64,000 nt of DNA from Datura wrightii (lineage: Eukaryota > Streptophyta > Magnoliopsida > Solanales > Solanaceae). The stretch spans positions 141,434,501 through 141,498,500 of the forward strand of contig JASDFA010000016.1 of the NCBI GenBank assembly GCA_035772735.1, written 5' to 3'. The notes under the pieces were generated by a model. The model ran no database searches and had not been told where the DNA came from. It saw only the letters and a program-made list of their open reading frames with translations. Positions within the stretch are counted from its first letter, which is position 1, and every line of letters starts with the position of its first letter. Below are positions 35,638-47,862 of the stretch, in pieces. The translations under genes and the position numbers were made by a program.

Positions 35638-37863
35638 TGTAATGCCCCGGAAACTCAAAGCCTAGACCCCGGACTTAAAATAAAGAAATTTGAAAAATCT
35701 GCATTAGGTCACAGAACGAGTCGTTCCGTGACCCGTGGGGAGAGACCATAACTTGTTAAGTGACTCGTGGTGAGACCTGTGAACTTAAGTGGAAATTTTT
35801 TGTATTGGGAGACCACGGGTGTGACCATAAGTTGTGGTCAACCCCCATGAGTCATGAGATGACCCGTGGTCAAGGATAATTTGAAACTAGGAAACGTTAG
35901 GCAGTGTACCTAACGAGTTCTCACCACGAGTCGTGATCCGATACCACGACCCGTTAGGTGACTCGTGGTCAGGCCTTGTTCAGGTGGTAGAGGAGGTAGG
36001 CAGTGTACCTAACGGGTCCTCACCACGACTCATTTGGGACACAACGAGTCATGGTGTCACCCATAGGACTCTAGGGATTTTAGACAGTGTGGTCCATGAG
36101 AGGTGACCACAAGTCGTGGTCACTAACCACGACTCGTTAGGTCCCTCGTGGTCACCTTTAGTGTGCTCCAAGCAGTGTAGTCCACGAGTTTGACCACGAC
36201 ATGTTAGGTCACCCGTGGGGACTAACACTCAGTTTTTCCCTGCGAATTTTCAAAGGTCTTTCAGTAATTTCCTACCCTTCTAAACTTTAAAATATGTCCT
36301 TTTAGTCATAATTTCAGAATTATTGGTGGGGTTAAACAGTTTATTTCCTCATTCCCCACTCAAACCTTCAGAAAATAGATCGTAGAATTCCCTCAGGGAC
36401 TCTCAAAGAAAGAACTAGGGAAGCCTACTTCTCCTCAGATTCTCAATGAATTTTGTCAGATTTCTTTATCAGGTATGTGGGAATTCAACAAGGGGATAGT
36501 TCTTCCCTTTTGTACCCCAAAACCCTTCTCTAGTTTCCCTATAAAGTCTTAGCCCTGAGCTTTTGAATGTGAAGACAATATATATCGGTTTTCCTTGGAA
36601 CTCTCATAGAATGATATCCATGATTATTTCAGGTATGATTTCCATCAGTTCATGTTTAAATTGATATTATTCCCATAAAAGTGAATTCTAGCCCTGCAGA
36701 TTTTCGAATGTTAAGAAATTCTTCGTAATGCCGCATTTACTCCATGTGGAATTATTATGTTATATTAATTATGGATATTTTCACCAGTTAGGGTCACTAT
36801 TGATGTTTATCCCTATACATTGAGTTTAGCCCTAGTCATTGAGATTAGAAAAGACTAGAATCTTGCAAAAGTGATTAACTTTGAAATTTTCTTGATTATA
36901 TCAGTGTGGTGAATTACCATATTATTTTATGTGTTGAATTATCAGTCAGATACATGGTTGTCTAGATTTAGCTACAATGTGAGAATACTCAGTGTCTGTC
37001 AGAAATATCAGCTGATCAGTTTGACTACAGAATTTTCTGAGGTGTCAGTATTACCTCCCAATTATCAGAATTAAATTCAAAATTCAGTTTATTGGTCCAC
37101 TAGGCGGTCAAGACACTTTAGATATATAGCTATGACTATCCGTAGGAACCTAGTTTCATAATACAGTTTGTTCTTAGACGGTTATGACGCTTCTAGATAA
37201 GCAGCCCTGACCAGTCTAGAACCCATTTCAGAATCTGGTCCGATAAAACTCTCAGGATACTTTCAGATATATATATCCCTAACTAGTCTTTAACCCTAGT
37301 TTTGAGTTATTAGCTTCGCATTTAGTTTAGGATTAACCAATGGGAGTAGGACTTAGCACCGAGCTAACCACACCCAGGTTCCTAGAACTATGTTGCCAGT
37401 ATAGGTTACAATATTTATTAGCCTGATCAGTCTAGTATCAGTCTAGTATCAGTCTAGTATCAGTCTAGTTCAGCTCAGATCAGCTCCGTTAGCGGGCAGT
37501 TCCCCGAAGATATCAGCTATTCCAGTTGGTGAGTCCTCATCTTTCGAGGATAGAGATTTATTGTTTCAGTTATACTTTTCTTCCTTTTATTTAGATTTGG
37601 AGTAAGCTGGGGGTTTGTCCCAGCAACACATCAGTCATAGTAGCTTTCAAATGTAGATTTGTTTCTGAGACTTAGATTGGTTTTAGTAGACATGTAGCCT
37701 TGTTCTAATATTTTCAAGTATTTAAAGTTTTGGTTTAAATTTCCGCTGTATGTATTTCTATGTAACTCGAAATGCCAGTGTATGATAAACTAGGGGTTGA
37801 CTTAGGGTCACTTGGGGATTCAAGTACCATGTCCCGTCTAGGGGGTAAACTCGGGGCATGAAA
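35638..37863 (+). repeat. Element D 5' LTR
   Basis: It is 2,226 bp, starting TGTAATGCCCCGG and ending near GGGGCATGAAA (GACA decayed). An array of near-palindromes built on ACGAGTCGTGGTC fills 35710-36230. CTTTAAAATATG at 36279-36290 is a possible TATA region. An 11-bp tandem (CAGTCTAGTAT, three and a half copies) is at 37428-37470. Confidence 0.9.
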
Positions 37864-37867
37864 AACT

Positions 37868-37880
37868 AGGTATTAGAGCA
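37868..37880 (+). other. Primer binding site, tRNA-Met type, decayed (element D)
   Basis: AGGTATTAGAGCA against the usual TGGTATCAGAGCA, four bases after the LTR. Confidence 0.75.
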
Positions 37881-38078
37881 TTAGGTTCACAGTATCCTTG
37901 GATGTCTGAAAGCCGCATCGAGTAGAGTCCTCTTCATGGGTGTGAAACGCACTAGACTTATGACAGGGAGGCTATGAGATGTCATTAGGAAACTTCCCTT
38001 TATTTCATACTCCTTATCTTGCGTTGCAATTTAGTTCCAAATCATTCTCCTAACTCGTGCTCTACTTCATTTTAGTAA

Positions 38079-39170
38079 ATTATGCCTCCATGATGCACTA
38101 ATGGAAGGAGGGTCGGTAATTCCCAGCAGCCTACCCCACCAGCCCCGGCAGCCCCTCAGGATGATTGGGTATATACCACAGAATTCAGGGTGGCCATTCA
38201 GCTGCTCGCCCAAATGGTGACCAACCAAGTGAGCTAGCAGGTGGTGTCGGTGAACAAAAACGGGTCTGCAGCACCTGCTAGGGTGCGAGACTTCATACAA
38301 ATGAACCCTCCATTCTTTCAGGGATCCAAGGTAGGGGAGGACTCCCAAGAGTTTGTGGACGAGATTAAACAGATTACTCGCATAATGGGTATCAGCTCCT
38401 CTAAAAATGCTTACCTGGCTGCCTACCAGCTAAAAGGGGTAGCCCAGGTTTGGTATGAATAGTGGAAAGAAGGGTGTCCAGCGGGAGTAGGACCGATGGA
38501 GTTAGAGGAGTTCAACACATCCTTCCTAGATAGATTTTTCCCTCGAGATCTCAGGGAGGCCAAGGTTGCAAAGTTCATGAACTTGAGACAGGGAAACAGG
38601 ACCGTAGAAGAGTATGCTCTAGAATTCACCAAGTTGTCCAAATACGCTCCAGAGATAGTGGCCGAGATAAGGGCTTGCAGGGTGTCGAACCCGGTCCTCA
38701 AAGAGTGCAAAATAGCGATGCTGATCAAAGATATCGACCTCTCCAGTCTGATTGCCTATTCCTAGTATATTGAGGCTGAAAATCTGAGGGACATGGAGAG
38801 AAAGAATAAGGGGGAAAGGACTAGCCAGTCAGATCATGGCCATCAGAGGTCTGGCAGTAGCAACCGCCCACAGCAGCAGCAGTAGAGGGCTCCAACACCT
38901 AGCTCAGCCAGCGCCCTACCTTTTGGTCCCATCGAGATTGGAGGGGTAAAGCATCTGGCTCTTAGGCTCAGAGCTATAGTGCTGGTAACAGGTATCAATC
39001 TTGCCTAAAGTGTAGCAAGAACTACCTAGGAGAGTTTTTTCAAGGTCAAGAGGGTTGTTTTGGTTGTGGACAACTTGGCGCATCAGCTTAAGGAATGCCT
39101 GTCAGCAGGATGGGGGAGATCACAATCCACTACCTCAGCAACTCCAACAGGCCGACCAGCTCAGCAGGAT
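38079..39170 (+). pseudogene. Element D gag (broken)
   Basis: ATG at 38082 is followed almost at once by a stop (MPP then TGA). The gag core is clear: FIQMNPPFFQGSKVGEDSQE, AAYQLKGVAQVWYE, then a CAG-to-TAG stop at 38460-38462, then SFLDRFFPRDLREAKVAKFM and GNRTVEEYALEFTKLSKYAP. A zinc-knuckle remnant, GCFGCGQLGA, is near 39054-39083. It is the same gag type as in C. Confidence 0.83.
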
Positions 39171-39199
39171 AACACATAGGTATGAAGGGTGGTTAATGT

Positions 39200-40217
39200 C
39201 AAAACTGTTTTTATGCATTATCATCTTGTTAGGATTAGGAGAACGCATCGGATGTGGTCACGGGTATGTTACGTCTTTTCTATCTAGATGTATATGCCCT
39301 ACTTGATCCAAGGGCCACATTATCATTCTTGACTCCCTACGTAGCAGTTCAGTCCAATATTCAGTCCAGAAGTCTTTTCAGAACCCTTCTCAGTCTCCAT
39401 CCCAATTAGCGAGTTAATTAGAGCCAGCCAGGTGTATAGAAACTGCCCAATCTCAGTCTTCAATAAAGTCATTCCAGCTGACCTTGTAGAGTTAGACATG
39501 GTCGACTTCGACCTCATCCTTGGCATGGATTGGTTACACTCCGTTATACCTCAGTCGACTGTAGAATTAGGGTCATCAGGTTTCAGTTCCCTAATGAGCC
39601 AGCTCTAGAAAAGTCAGGCAGTAGTTCAGTGCCAAAGGGTAGGTTTATTTCCTACCTTAAGGCTAGGAAGCTTATTTCTAAGGGATGTATTTACCATCTA
39701 GTTCGGGTCAAGGATTCCGACTCTGAGACCCCAACTATTCAGTCAGTCCCTGTTGTTAGCAAGTTTCCAGATGTGTTCTCCGAAGATCTTCCCGAAGTTC
39801 CTCTTGAAAAGGAAATTGACTTCGGCAAAGACCTTATCCCAAATACTCAGCCCATCTCCATCCCTCCTTATAGAATGGCTCCAGTTGAACTTAAGGAGTT
39901 GAAGTTGCAACTAAAGGATCTTCTTGATAAGGGTTTTATCAAACCCACTATCTCTCCCTGGGGTACTCCAGTGCTATTCATGCGAAAGAAAGATGGTACC
40001 CTCAGAATGTGCATCGATTACCGTTAGTTGAACAAGGTCACAGCCAAGAACATGCATCCCCTACCCAGAATTGATGACCTATTCAACCAACTTTAGGGAA
40101 CCAGCTGTTTCTCCAAAATAGATCTCAGGTCGAGTTATCATCATCTAAGAGTCAGAGAGTGTGACATATCGAAAACAACTTTCAGGACTCGGTATGGTCA
40201 CTTTGAGTTTGTGGTTA
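39200..40217 (+). pseudogene. Element D protease and first half of RT
   Basis: The protease reads YALLDPRATLSFLTPYVA (Arg where Gly is usual). The linker (39530-40027) has RFISYLKARKLISKG and VFSEDLPEVPLEKEIDFG. RT starts MAPVELKELKLQLKDLLDKG and reaches KDGTLRMCIDYR. TAG stops replace CAG at 40025-40027 and 40094-40096. The reading reaches RYGHFEFVVM at 40217, where E is inserted before SFG. Confidence 0.85.
40213..40217. repeat. TSD of element E, left copy (GGTTA)
   Basis: The right copy at 52351-52355 is GGTCA, with one mismatch. The RT frame of D resumes there (...SFGIKNAPA), which supports the site. Confidence 0.85.
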
Positions 40218-42961
40218 TGTCACGCCCCACCTTGGGGGGTATGACGGGCACCTGGTGCCTGCTAGACTCTGGGCTGCTAAACAGTCCAGCCTGAGCACAT
40301 CTGGTGCTTTGGCTGACTCTGGCTCTATTTCAAGAAACGAATCGGCTATATAGCGGCTATAAATATAGCCCCCGGCCGGTTAGGCCTATAGCCACCTGGA
40401 ACACACAACAGCTAACCAGAACAATGACACTATAATCCAAAGCATCTGCTATTCACATTTGTGACCGAAAAGGTCACTAACTATAACCAGAAGAAGGCCC
40501 CACACGGCCAACATCAACAACTAAACATATATATACATGCACGGCCCCACACGACTGGCTCTACCACCACAGGGAAAAATCAGACTGCAAGCCTCTAGGA
40601 AGTGATAATAAATTGGTCGGGACAGGGCCCCGACCTACCCAAACTGTAATCAAACGGAAATAGGAGCAACCTCCGACTATCTAGCTCCGGAGGACAGGAG
40701 CTAATAACTCTGCTGACTAGATCACGAGGGATCGACTCCTCATCTATGTGTACCTGCAGGCAAGCAATGCAGCGCCCCCACGGGCGTCAGTACCAAAGGT
40801 ACTGAGCATGTAAAGCAAACTGAAATATACAACTGAAATGGGTAACAACAATAACATGACATATAAGCAGGAAGTAGCTGAGTCTATTGGCTGAGGATAA
40901 CTGGGGAGAGTTTACCCACTCTGTAACTAAACGGGCGTACCTGACGACGTGTCATCTTACTGTCTATCAGTATCTAATAGCACATATAGATATACATATA
41001 AATACACACAATACCTGACCGAACCCCATAAGCTGGAAGGTGCCAACCAACAGAACAATCTATTTACCCCTACCTGGGTCTAAACCAACGAAAAATAAGT
41101 CACTCCACTCATCTGATAACTGTGAGCTCCTCCTACCGTCCCCCTTGGGTACGTAGCTCAGGCCTTGGCCTCTGACAATGAACTGTTTCTGAGTCCGAAG
41201 ACTCCTGCCTCTGTGGTCAAGTGCTCAACGGGGTAATCTGCTGCTGTATTTGTGACTGAAACTGCCCCTGGGTGCAAACACGCAATAGGGTAATTTTATA
41301 AAAATCTGTATCTGAAACTGCCTCCGGCCACAAGTGCACACAGAGTAGTCTGCCCCTGTAAACAGGGTAATCTGGCTCTGCGCAGAGCAAACTGAACTGC
41401 CCCTACAAGCAGGGTAATCTGGACCGTAATTTTATGGTGGTCGGCCATCATCGTCCTCTAGGCGGACGGCATCGCCCAGTTGGGGGCGGTATTTGAATCT
41501 GGTATCGACACAGCTATAACCCAGGGGCGGCGGGGATGCTAAAGGATACCCACATGCCATAACAAGTCTCAACATGCAAAACACATATACAACAAGCATT
41601 CTCAAATGAAAAATACTAATCATACTCTCTTCTTTTCTTTCAAGGACAGTCTGTATTAAACAACTAATGCTATATTCTGTTTTGCCATGTCTCTAATTGC
41701 TGGGCTAACTGCTACCTGGCCATTGTCTATTTATCTGATTATTGTTATCCGTGATCTGAAGCTATATCAGTTTCTAGAGCCATATCTGTTTCTGGAGTAG
41801 CATCTGTATCTGGAGCTATTTCTATATCTGATTACTGATCTGATTATATCTGGATATAACTCAATAACATGGAACATGCCACCTATAACTGGATATAGCT
41901 CAATAATATAAAATGTGCCATCTATTACCGGATACAATCTCAACAAATGTAATACATACTATCTGTAATCTTGCTAATTCATTATATTGCTTTTACAACT
42001 TCCATTCTGGGTATTACGTAAGAACATGCTGAGTTATTAGCTGATACCACATTACTATCTAAAATCATCTGACTATCCGTTATTCTGATTATTGCATGAT
42101 ACGTAATGATATACTAGCATGCTTGCTGGAAATTGTACTAAAATCGTTCCTGTACGCTGGGTATCTGTTAATAGCCTTTATTCTATTTATTTTCTAGACT
42201 GTACTTCCTGGCTTGCCGAAAGAATAGCTTTACATACTTGGTTTCTGAGTACTCGACTGACCGATGTGATTTTCATCGGTACTTCTGTTGTTTCTCCCAA
42301 CTACATTCATATACATGCCAATTAGAACCAAATATACACCAATATTCTGAAAGAAAATGTCACTTTCGATATATTTATAGCCTAAACTTTGGCTTATCAA
42401 AAAACGGTCAAAAACTCACTATTTATCGAAAGTCCAGAAAGGAGAATTACTCACTTTAGGGATATGAGTATATTGGCACTATTTTGGAGCAATTCCACTT
42501 ACCTTAGTTCGGTAGCACGATGATTCGCCGGTCGAATTTCGTGAAACTAAATTCGCAGGAATGCTCCTTACTGCTTAATACCTCGGTATCTGGAGTTAAT
42601 TTAAGTTTGGACCGCGTTTGACGGCGTAATCAAGTTATAATTTAATAGTACTTTTTCACCTTCTCTGTTTTCTCACGAATTCTGGAAATTATTTGACGTA
42701 ATACTGAAATGAACTAAAGTGGAGGCTTAATATACTTGGGCCTGGATAGGGCCAACGTGTCATGGAGCCAACGTGGAGGCTCCACCTCCGTGACACGTTG
42801 CCATCGCGGAGGGGCTCTGGCCCGGCTCCTTCCGCGATGGTTCGACAGGTTTCTCGTTCGGTCTTTTCCCGGGACTTTTTCTAGCATGTATGGATTTCAA
42901 ATAGTCTTAACCAACACGCGAATAGGCCATCTATGTGTTGGGAATTTTATGGGGTATAACA
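40218..42961 (-). repeat. Element E 3' LTR
   Basis: TGTCACGCCCCACC...GGGGTATAACA, 2,744 bp. A 39-bp tandem (TGGATATAACTCAATAACAT type, three decaying units) lies at 41851-41968. U3, at the right end, has two hairpins (42753-42800 and 42801-42840) and a TATA-like GTATATTAAG at 42728-42737. Confidence 0.92.
42753..42840. promoter_or_regulatory. Hairpin words 1 and 2 in the U3 of element E
   Basis: Word 1 arms: CAACGTGTCATGGAG (42753-42767) and CTCCGTGACACGTTG (42786-42800). In the other LTR (52143-52157, 52175-52189) they are perfect over 15 bp. Word 2 arms: CCATCGCGGA (42801-42810) and TCCGCGATGG (42831-42840). Both words match those of the A/B family, and both lie directly upstream of the TATA-like sequence. 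Confidence 0.75.
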
Positions 42962-43234
42962 GGTTATTTCCTCCTTAAGAAAATTCGTCCTCGAATGTAA
43001 ACTTCTATCTAGAGGACTTCTCAACTTACTCAACTTGTTCCTAGAAAAATTTCGGCAGAGTTTCCCCTGTAATATAGACTATCCCAAAAACCTGAAATGC
43101 AGAAAAGTCCCATACAGGTACTCCACACAATACTAGAGTATTTAAATGACAGATTAAAATAGACCTTCTCATCTATATGTATACTATAAGGTACTGCATA
43201 AGATAATAATATTAACATACCTATCGCCTGACTA
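42962..43234 (-). other. Element E 3' untranslated region with polypurine tract
   Basis: The minus strand reads CTTAAGGAGGAAATAACC (42962-42979) against the LTR. No gene is seen in the rest. Confidence 0.7.
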
Positions 43235-43906
43235 GGCTTGAAATAAATGAGGGTATCTAGTCTTCATATCTTCCTCCGCCTAGCAAGTCATCTCCTCTCG
43301 GTTCCTGTTACGCCACAATACCTTGACAGACGCAATATCTTTAGTTCTCAATCTATGAATCTGTCTGTTTAAGATAGCTACTGGAACCTCTTCATATGCT
43401 AACTCTTCTGTGACCTGGACATCCTGAACTGGAACAACTGTGGAAGGGTCTCCTACGAACTTCCTCAACATAGATACATGGAATACTGGGTGAACAAACG
43501 CTAACTCTGGAGGCAAGTTCAACTCGTATGCAACTCGGCCTATTTTCCGCCGAATCTGATATGGCCCAATGAATCTCGGGTTAAGCTTACCTTTCTTGCC
43601 AAATCTCATCACCCATTTCATCGGAGACACTTTCAAATATACCCATTCATCCACTGCAAATTCCAAATTTCTACGCCGCATATCTACATAAGACTTCTGG
43701 CGGCTCTGAGCAGTCAGTAGGCGTTCCCTGATAAGCTTTATCTTCTCCTCTGACTGTTGAATGATGTCTGGCCCAATCAACGCTGATTCTCCCACTTCAA
43801 ACCAGCCAACCGGCAATCTGCATTTTTGCCCATACAAGGCTTCAAAGGGCGCCATCTGGATGGCTGAGTGATAGCTATTATTAAAAGCAAATTCAATCAA
43901 CAGCAG
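43235..43906 (-). pseudogene. Element E integrase C-terminus and chromodomain-like tail
   Basis: The frame from LLLIEFAFNNSYHSAIQMAP through RFGKKGKLNPRFIGPYQIRR and FHVSMLRKFVGDPS ends with KVLWRNRNREEMTC, then TAG where TWEAEED is expected; the tail goes on as AEEDMKTRYPHLF. The longer open frame reaching 43999 runs into LTR G and its first residues are not protein of E. Confidence 0.85.
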
Positions 43907-43911
43907 ATTCT

Positions 43912-45322
43912 TGTTCGGCGATTTCGGTATAACTACACGCAAGTGCACGTGGTCGAACAAGTAGTAAAGTGGCTCAAGTAAGCCAAGTATCGATCCCACA
44001 GGGACTGGACTAAGGTATTAATCTAATCAAGTGTCAATGAACGTTAACTCTAAAATGCAGACAACAGTGTGACGAAGATTTTGATATTTTGTTTCCTAAT
44101 TTTATACTAAGTCTAAAACGAATATACAATTTGAGTCTGAACTATAAGTATGAGCATGGTGAGGCTAAAATGAACATGCAGAGAAATAAATTATCAATAC
44201 AATTTGATTAATCTTTCCTCCAGTTTCTAGTCAAGAATTATTGCCTATGGATTAAAACTCTCGTATTTACCCAACTTAAGAATCATGAACCTTCCACCTA
44301 CATCTCTGTGGTAAAAAGAAATTCATGTTCTAGCCATACAAAACTGATTCCTTAATTGACTAATACGACTTTCAGGTATATTTCTATCCTAAAGGTAAAT
44401 CAATTCTCAATTTTCCCAAACTATGAAAAGATCATATCCTATCAATTCACAACTTTCCAATTTCTTGCTCTCTCGAGTGAAACCGGACTTTTTTAGATAT
44501 ACATTAACGTTGGCCACACATTAACACAGTAAGAACAAGAATCAATAGAACAACCATGGAAGAAAAGATGAAAACCAATTTATCAATAATCACATTTCAA
44601 TACAATGTTCTTAACCTCAGCAAGAAGGGAATTTAGCCACTCATTTGTGGATTAAACATCGTTAAATGAGTGTTAATCATACAAGCAATTGAAATAAAGA
44701 AGAAGGAGATAGAGAAAAACCCTGAGATTTTCGTCCCCTCAACTGCCTGTAACCCAAGTTCTTGCTCCACCAAGTCAGAATAATTAAAAATAAACCTAAG
44801 TGTTCTATTTATACTAGTGGGAATTTTTTCCGGAATAACAAGCAACGTGTCACGGAGTGCATCGCGGAGCACTACCTCTGTGACACACCACCAACGAGGA
44901 CCCTCACTGGAATTCGATCGTCCAGGTATTAAGGCCCAACGTGGCATGGCGTGCAATGCGGGGCTAGGCCAATGTGCCACGGCCCCAACGCGCACCTTCA
45001 CTGGAATTTGGCAAAATTTCCGCATCTAGGAAGAATGCATCCGCGATGGCAGCGTGGCATGGCTCCATCGTGGAGCCCCTTTAATTCATGCTTTCCTTGT
45101 GCTTTTTCCCTTGCTAGCTTTTGAGTCCAATCCCGATCTCTCCCAACATGCATCTTAGCTCCATAACTTTATATTTTTCCTGCAAAACAATGCTAATCAT
45201 GTTGGTTAGTATAAATTCACATTTTATTACAATTCACATGAGAATGTACAAACATCGACAGATAAACAAGGCAAGATGACACATTTGAGTATCACTTGGG
45301 CATATAAATTTGCCCAAGATCA
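43912..45322 (-). repeat. Element G: solo LTR of the A/B family
   Basis: It is 1,411 bp, TGTTCGGCGATTTCGG...GCCCAAGATCA, with TSDs ATTCT (43907-43911) and ATGCT (45323-45327), one mismatch. Removing it with one TSD restores the integrase reading SWDEHLLLIEF of E. It has no internal region, so it was left by recombination between the two LTRs of a former element. TATA is at 44805-44814, hairpin word 1 at 44846-44887 (one arm decayed). Confidence 0.92.
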
Positions 45323-46320
45323 ATGCTCATCCCAGCTACCCCCAAAATCTAGTACACACGCTCGTAGCATATCTTCGAGCGGTTGGATAGTTCGTTCTGC
45401 TTGGCCGTCTATCTAAGGATGAAAGGTTGTACTTAAGTTAATCTGTGTCCCCAGGCCTCTTTGGAACGACTACCAGAATCTCGCTGTAAATTGTGCTCCT
45501 CTATCTGAGATAATAGACATCGGAACACCGTGCAATCTAACTATCTCTCTGATATATGGTTCAGCATAATCCTCAGCAGAGAATGTAGTTCGTACTGGTA
45601 GGAAATGGATTGATTTTGTTAATCTGTCAACGATTACCCAAACAGAATCGTTTCTGCATCTAGTACGGGGTAACCCTGTTACAAAATCCATATTTATCGC
45701 TTCCCATTTCCACAAAGGCACGGCTATATCCTGCGTCAGACCACCCGGTTTCTGGTGTTCTGCTTTCATCTGCTGGCAGTTAGGACATCTAGATACAAAT
45801 TCAGCTATTTCAGCTTTCATACCTGGCCACCAGTAGATGTCTCCGATTTCGTGGTACATTTTCGTTGCTCCTGGATGGAAGGAATAACGAGCGTAATGTA
45901 CCTCACGCATGATCTGCTGGCGAAGCCCTGAAACATTCGGGACACATAGGAGGCCCTTACAATGCAGCACTTCATCCTCAGTCACTTGGAAATCTGGCTC
46001 CTTACCTTTCTGAACTCTATCTCTGAGTTGGACTAAGTCAGGGTCCTCGTACTGCCGTTCTTTTACCTCTGTAACTAACGATGGCACAACAGAGTTCTGA
46101 ATCACTGCTTTGTTATTTTCTGTCTCTACTACTTGAACGGCTAAACCAGCTAGCTGATGAATTTCCTTAGCTAACTCCCGCTTCTCGGGTCGCAAATACG
46201 CCAAACTCCCCATTGACTTACGACTGAGGGCATCTGCTACTACATTAGCTCTCCCTGGGTGGTAGAGAATATTTACGTCATAATCTTTCAGCAGTTATAA
46301 CCAACGACGCTTCCGCAGAT
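45323..46320 (-). pseudogene. Element E integrase zinc-binding domain and core
   Basis: The frame 45470-46213 has YSFHPGATKMYHEIGDIYWW and CPNCQQMKAEHQKPGG (intact HHCC), NMDFVTGLPR with the first catalytic Asp, VDRLTKSIHFLPV, and IISDRGAQFTARFW with the second Asp. It then breaks at about 45470, and remnants of the third catalytic region are at 45323-45469. The 5' side (46214-46320) is the end of RNase H with GRANVVADALSRKS-like sequence. Confidence 0.85.
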
Positions 46321-47862
46321 TTAACTCCCTTTGTGTGAAAATGTACTGCAACTTTTATGATCTGTAAAAATGTCTACATGAACGCCATACAGATAATGCC
46401 TCCAGATTTTTAGAGCGTGGATCACTGCGGCCAGTTCCAGGTCATGGGTCGGATAGTTCTTTTCATGCTTCCTCAACTGTCTGGAAGCATAAGCAATTAC
46501 CTTTCCATGCTGCATCAGCACACAACCCAGTCCAATGCCTGAGGCGTCGCAATACACCGCATACCCATTTGTTCCCTCTGGCAATGCTAGTACTAGGGCG
46601 GAGGTCAATCTGTCTTTAAATTCTTTAAAACTCTGCTCACAGGCCTCCGTCCACTGAAATCTCGCTGCTTTCTGTGTCAACTTTGTCAGAGGTGATGCGA
46701 TAGTGGAGAATCCTTCAACAAATCTCCGGTAATACCCTGCTAAACCCAGGAAACTGCGGACCTCGGTCGGAGTAGTAGGTCTGGGCCATGTCTTGAATGC
46801 CTCTATTTTCTGTGTGTCCACCTGTATACCATCATCCGACACGATATGCCCCAAAAAGGCAACCGAGTTCATCCAGAACTCACACTTAGAAAACTGGGCG
46901 TACAGCTGACGGTCCTTAAGGGTTTGGAGTACTGTTCGTAAATGGTTCTGGTGATCTGTCTCTGAACGAGAATATACCAGAATATCATCAATAAATACTA
47001 TCACGAACAGATCCAAATACGGTCTGAATATGTTGTTCATCAGGTCCATAAACACTGCGGGAGCATTCGTCAGCCCAAAAGACATGACTAGAAATTCAAA
47101 GTGACCATATCTAGTCCTGAAAGCAGTCTTTGGAATGTCCCTCTCACGAACTCGGACCTGGTGGTATCCGGACCTTAGATCTATCTTAGAGAAACATCTG
47201 GCCCCCTGCAACTGGTCAAACAAATCATCTATTTTAGAGAGCGGGTATTTGTTTTTAACCGTTACCTTATTCAGCTGCTGGTAGTCTATACACATACGGA
47301 GTGAGCCATCTTTCTTTCTTACAAACAGAACTGGCGCACACCATGGGGAAGTACTCAGCCTGATAAAACCCTTATCTAGCAGGTCCTTCAACTGCTCCTT
47401 TAATTTTCTGAGTTCAGCAGGAGCCATGCGATACGGGGGAATGGATATAGGTTGAGTCCCTGGCAACAATTCAATTACAAAATCTATCTCCCTTTCGGGA
47501 GGGATACCAGGCAACTCATTTGGAAATACGTCAGGGAATTCATTGACCACTAGAACATACTGAAGAGTCGGAGGTTCCACCCGAACGTCCTGGACTCTAA
47601 CTAGGTGGTAAATACATCCCTTTGCTATTAATTTTCTTATCTGAAGGTAGGAAATAAACCTACCTTTTGGCGTAGTTGTGCTCCCTTTCCACTCTCACAC
47701 TGCTTCCCCCGGAAAGTGAAATCGGACCGTCTTGGTCCAGCATTCTATGTTGGCATAGCATGGCACTAACCAGTCCATACCCATAATGGCATCGAAGTTG
47801 ACCATCTCAAGTTCTATTAAGTCTACTGTGGTCTGGCGATCAGCAACCTCTACTGTACACCC
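46321..47862 (-). pseudogene. Element E reverse transcriptase and RNase H
   Basis: The frame 46321-47580 is open for 419 codons. It has PPYRMAPAELRKLKEQLKDL, KDGSLRMCIDYQQLNKVTVK, SKIDLRSGYHQVRVRERDI, SFGLTNAPAVFMDLMN and the intact catalytic motif VIVFIDDILVYS. RNase H follows with YAVYCDASGIGLGCVL and THDLELAAVIHALKIWRHYL, then a frameshift after FTDHKS at about 46350. It is the best preserved RT in the window. The upstream linker (47581-47862) is in other frames. Confidence 0.9.

Noticed and set aside
35710..36230. CRISPR-like array
   Set aside because: The repeats are variable palindromes without equal spacers, in the LTR of a plant retrotransposon.
43907..43999. N-terminal extension of the 239-residue frame at 43280-43999
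   Set aside because: The first part (GSILGLLEPLYYLFDHVHLRVV) is translated U5 of solo LTR G. The same peptide appears wherever this LTR is read on the minus strand (2657-2783, 22839-22964).
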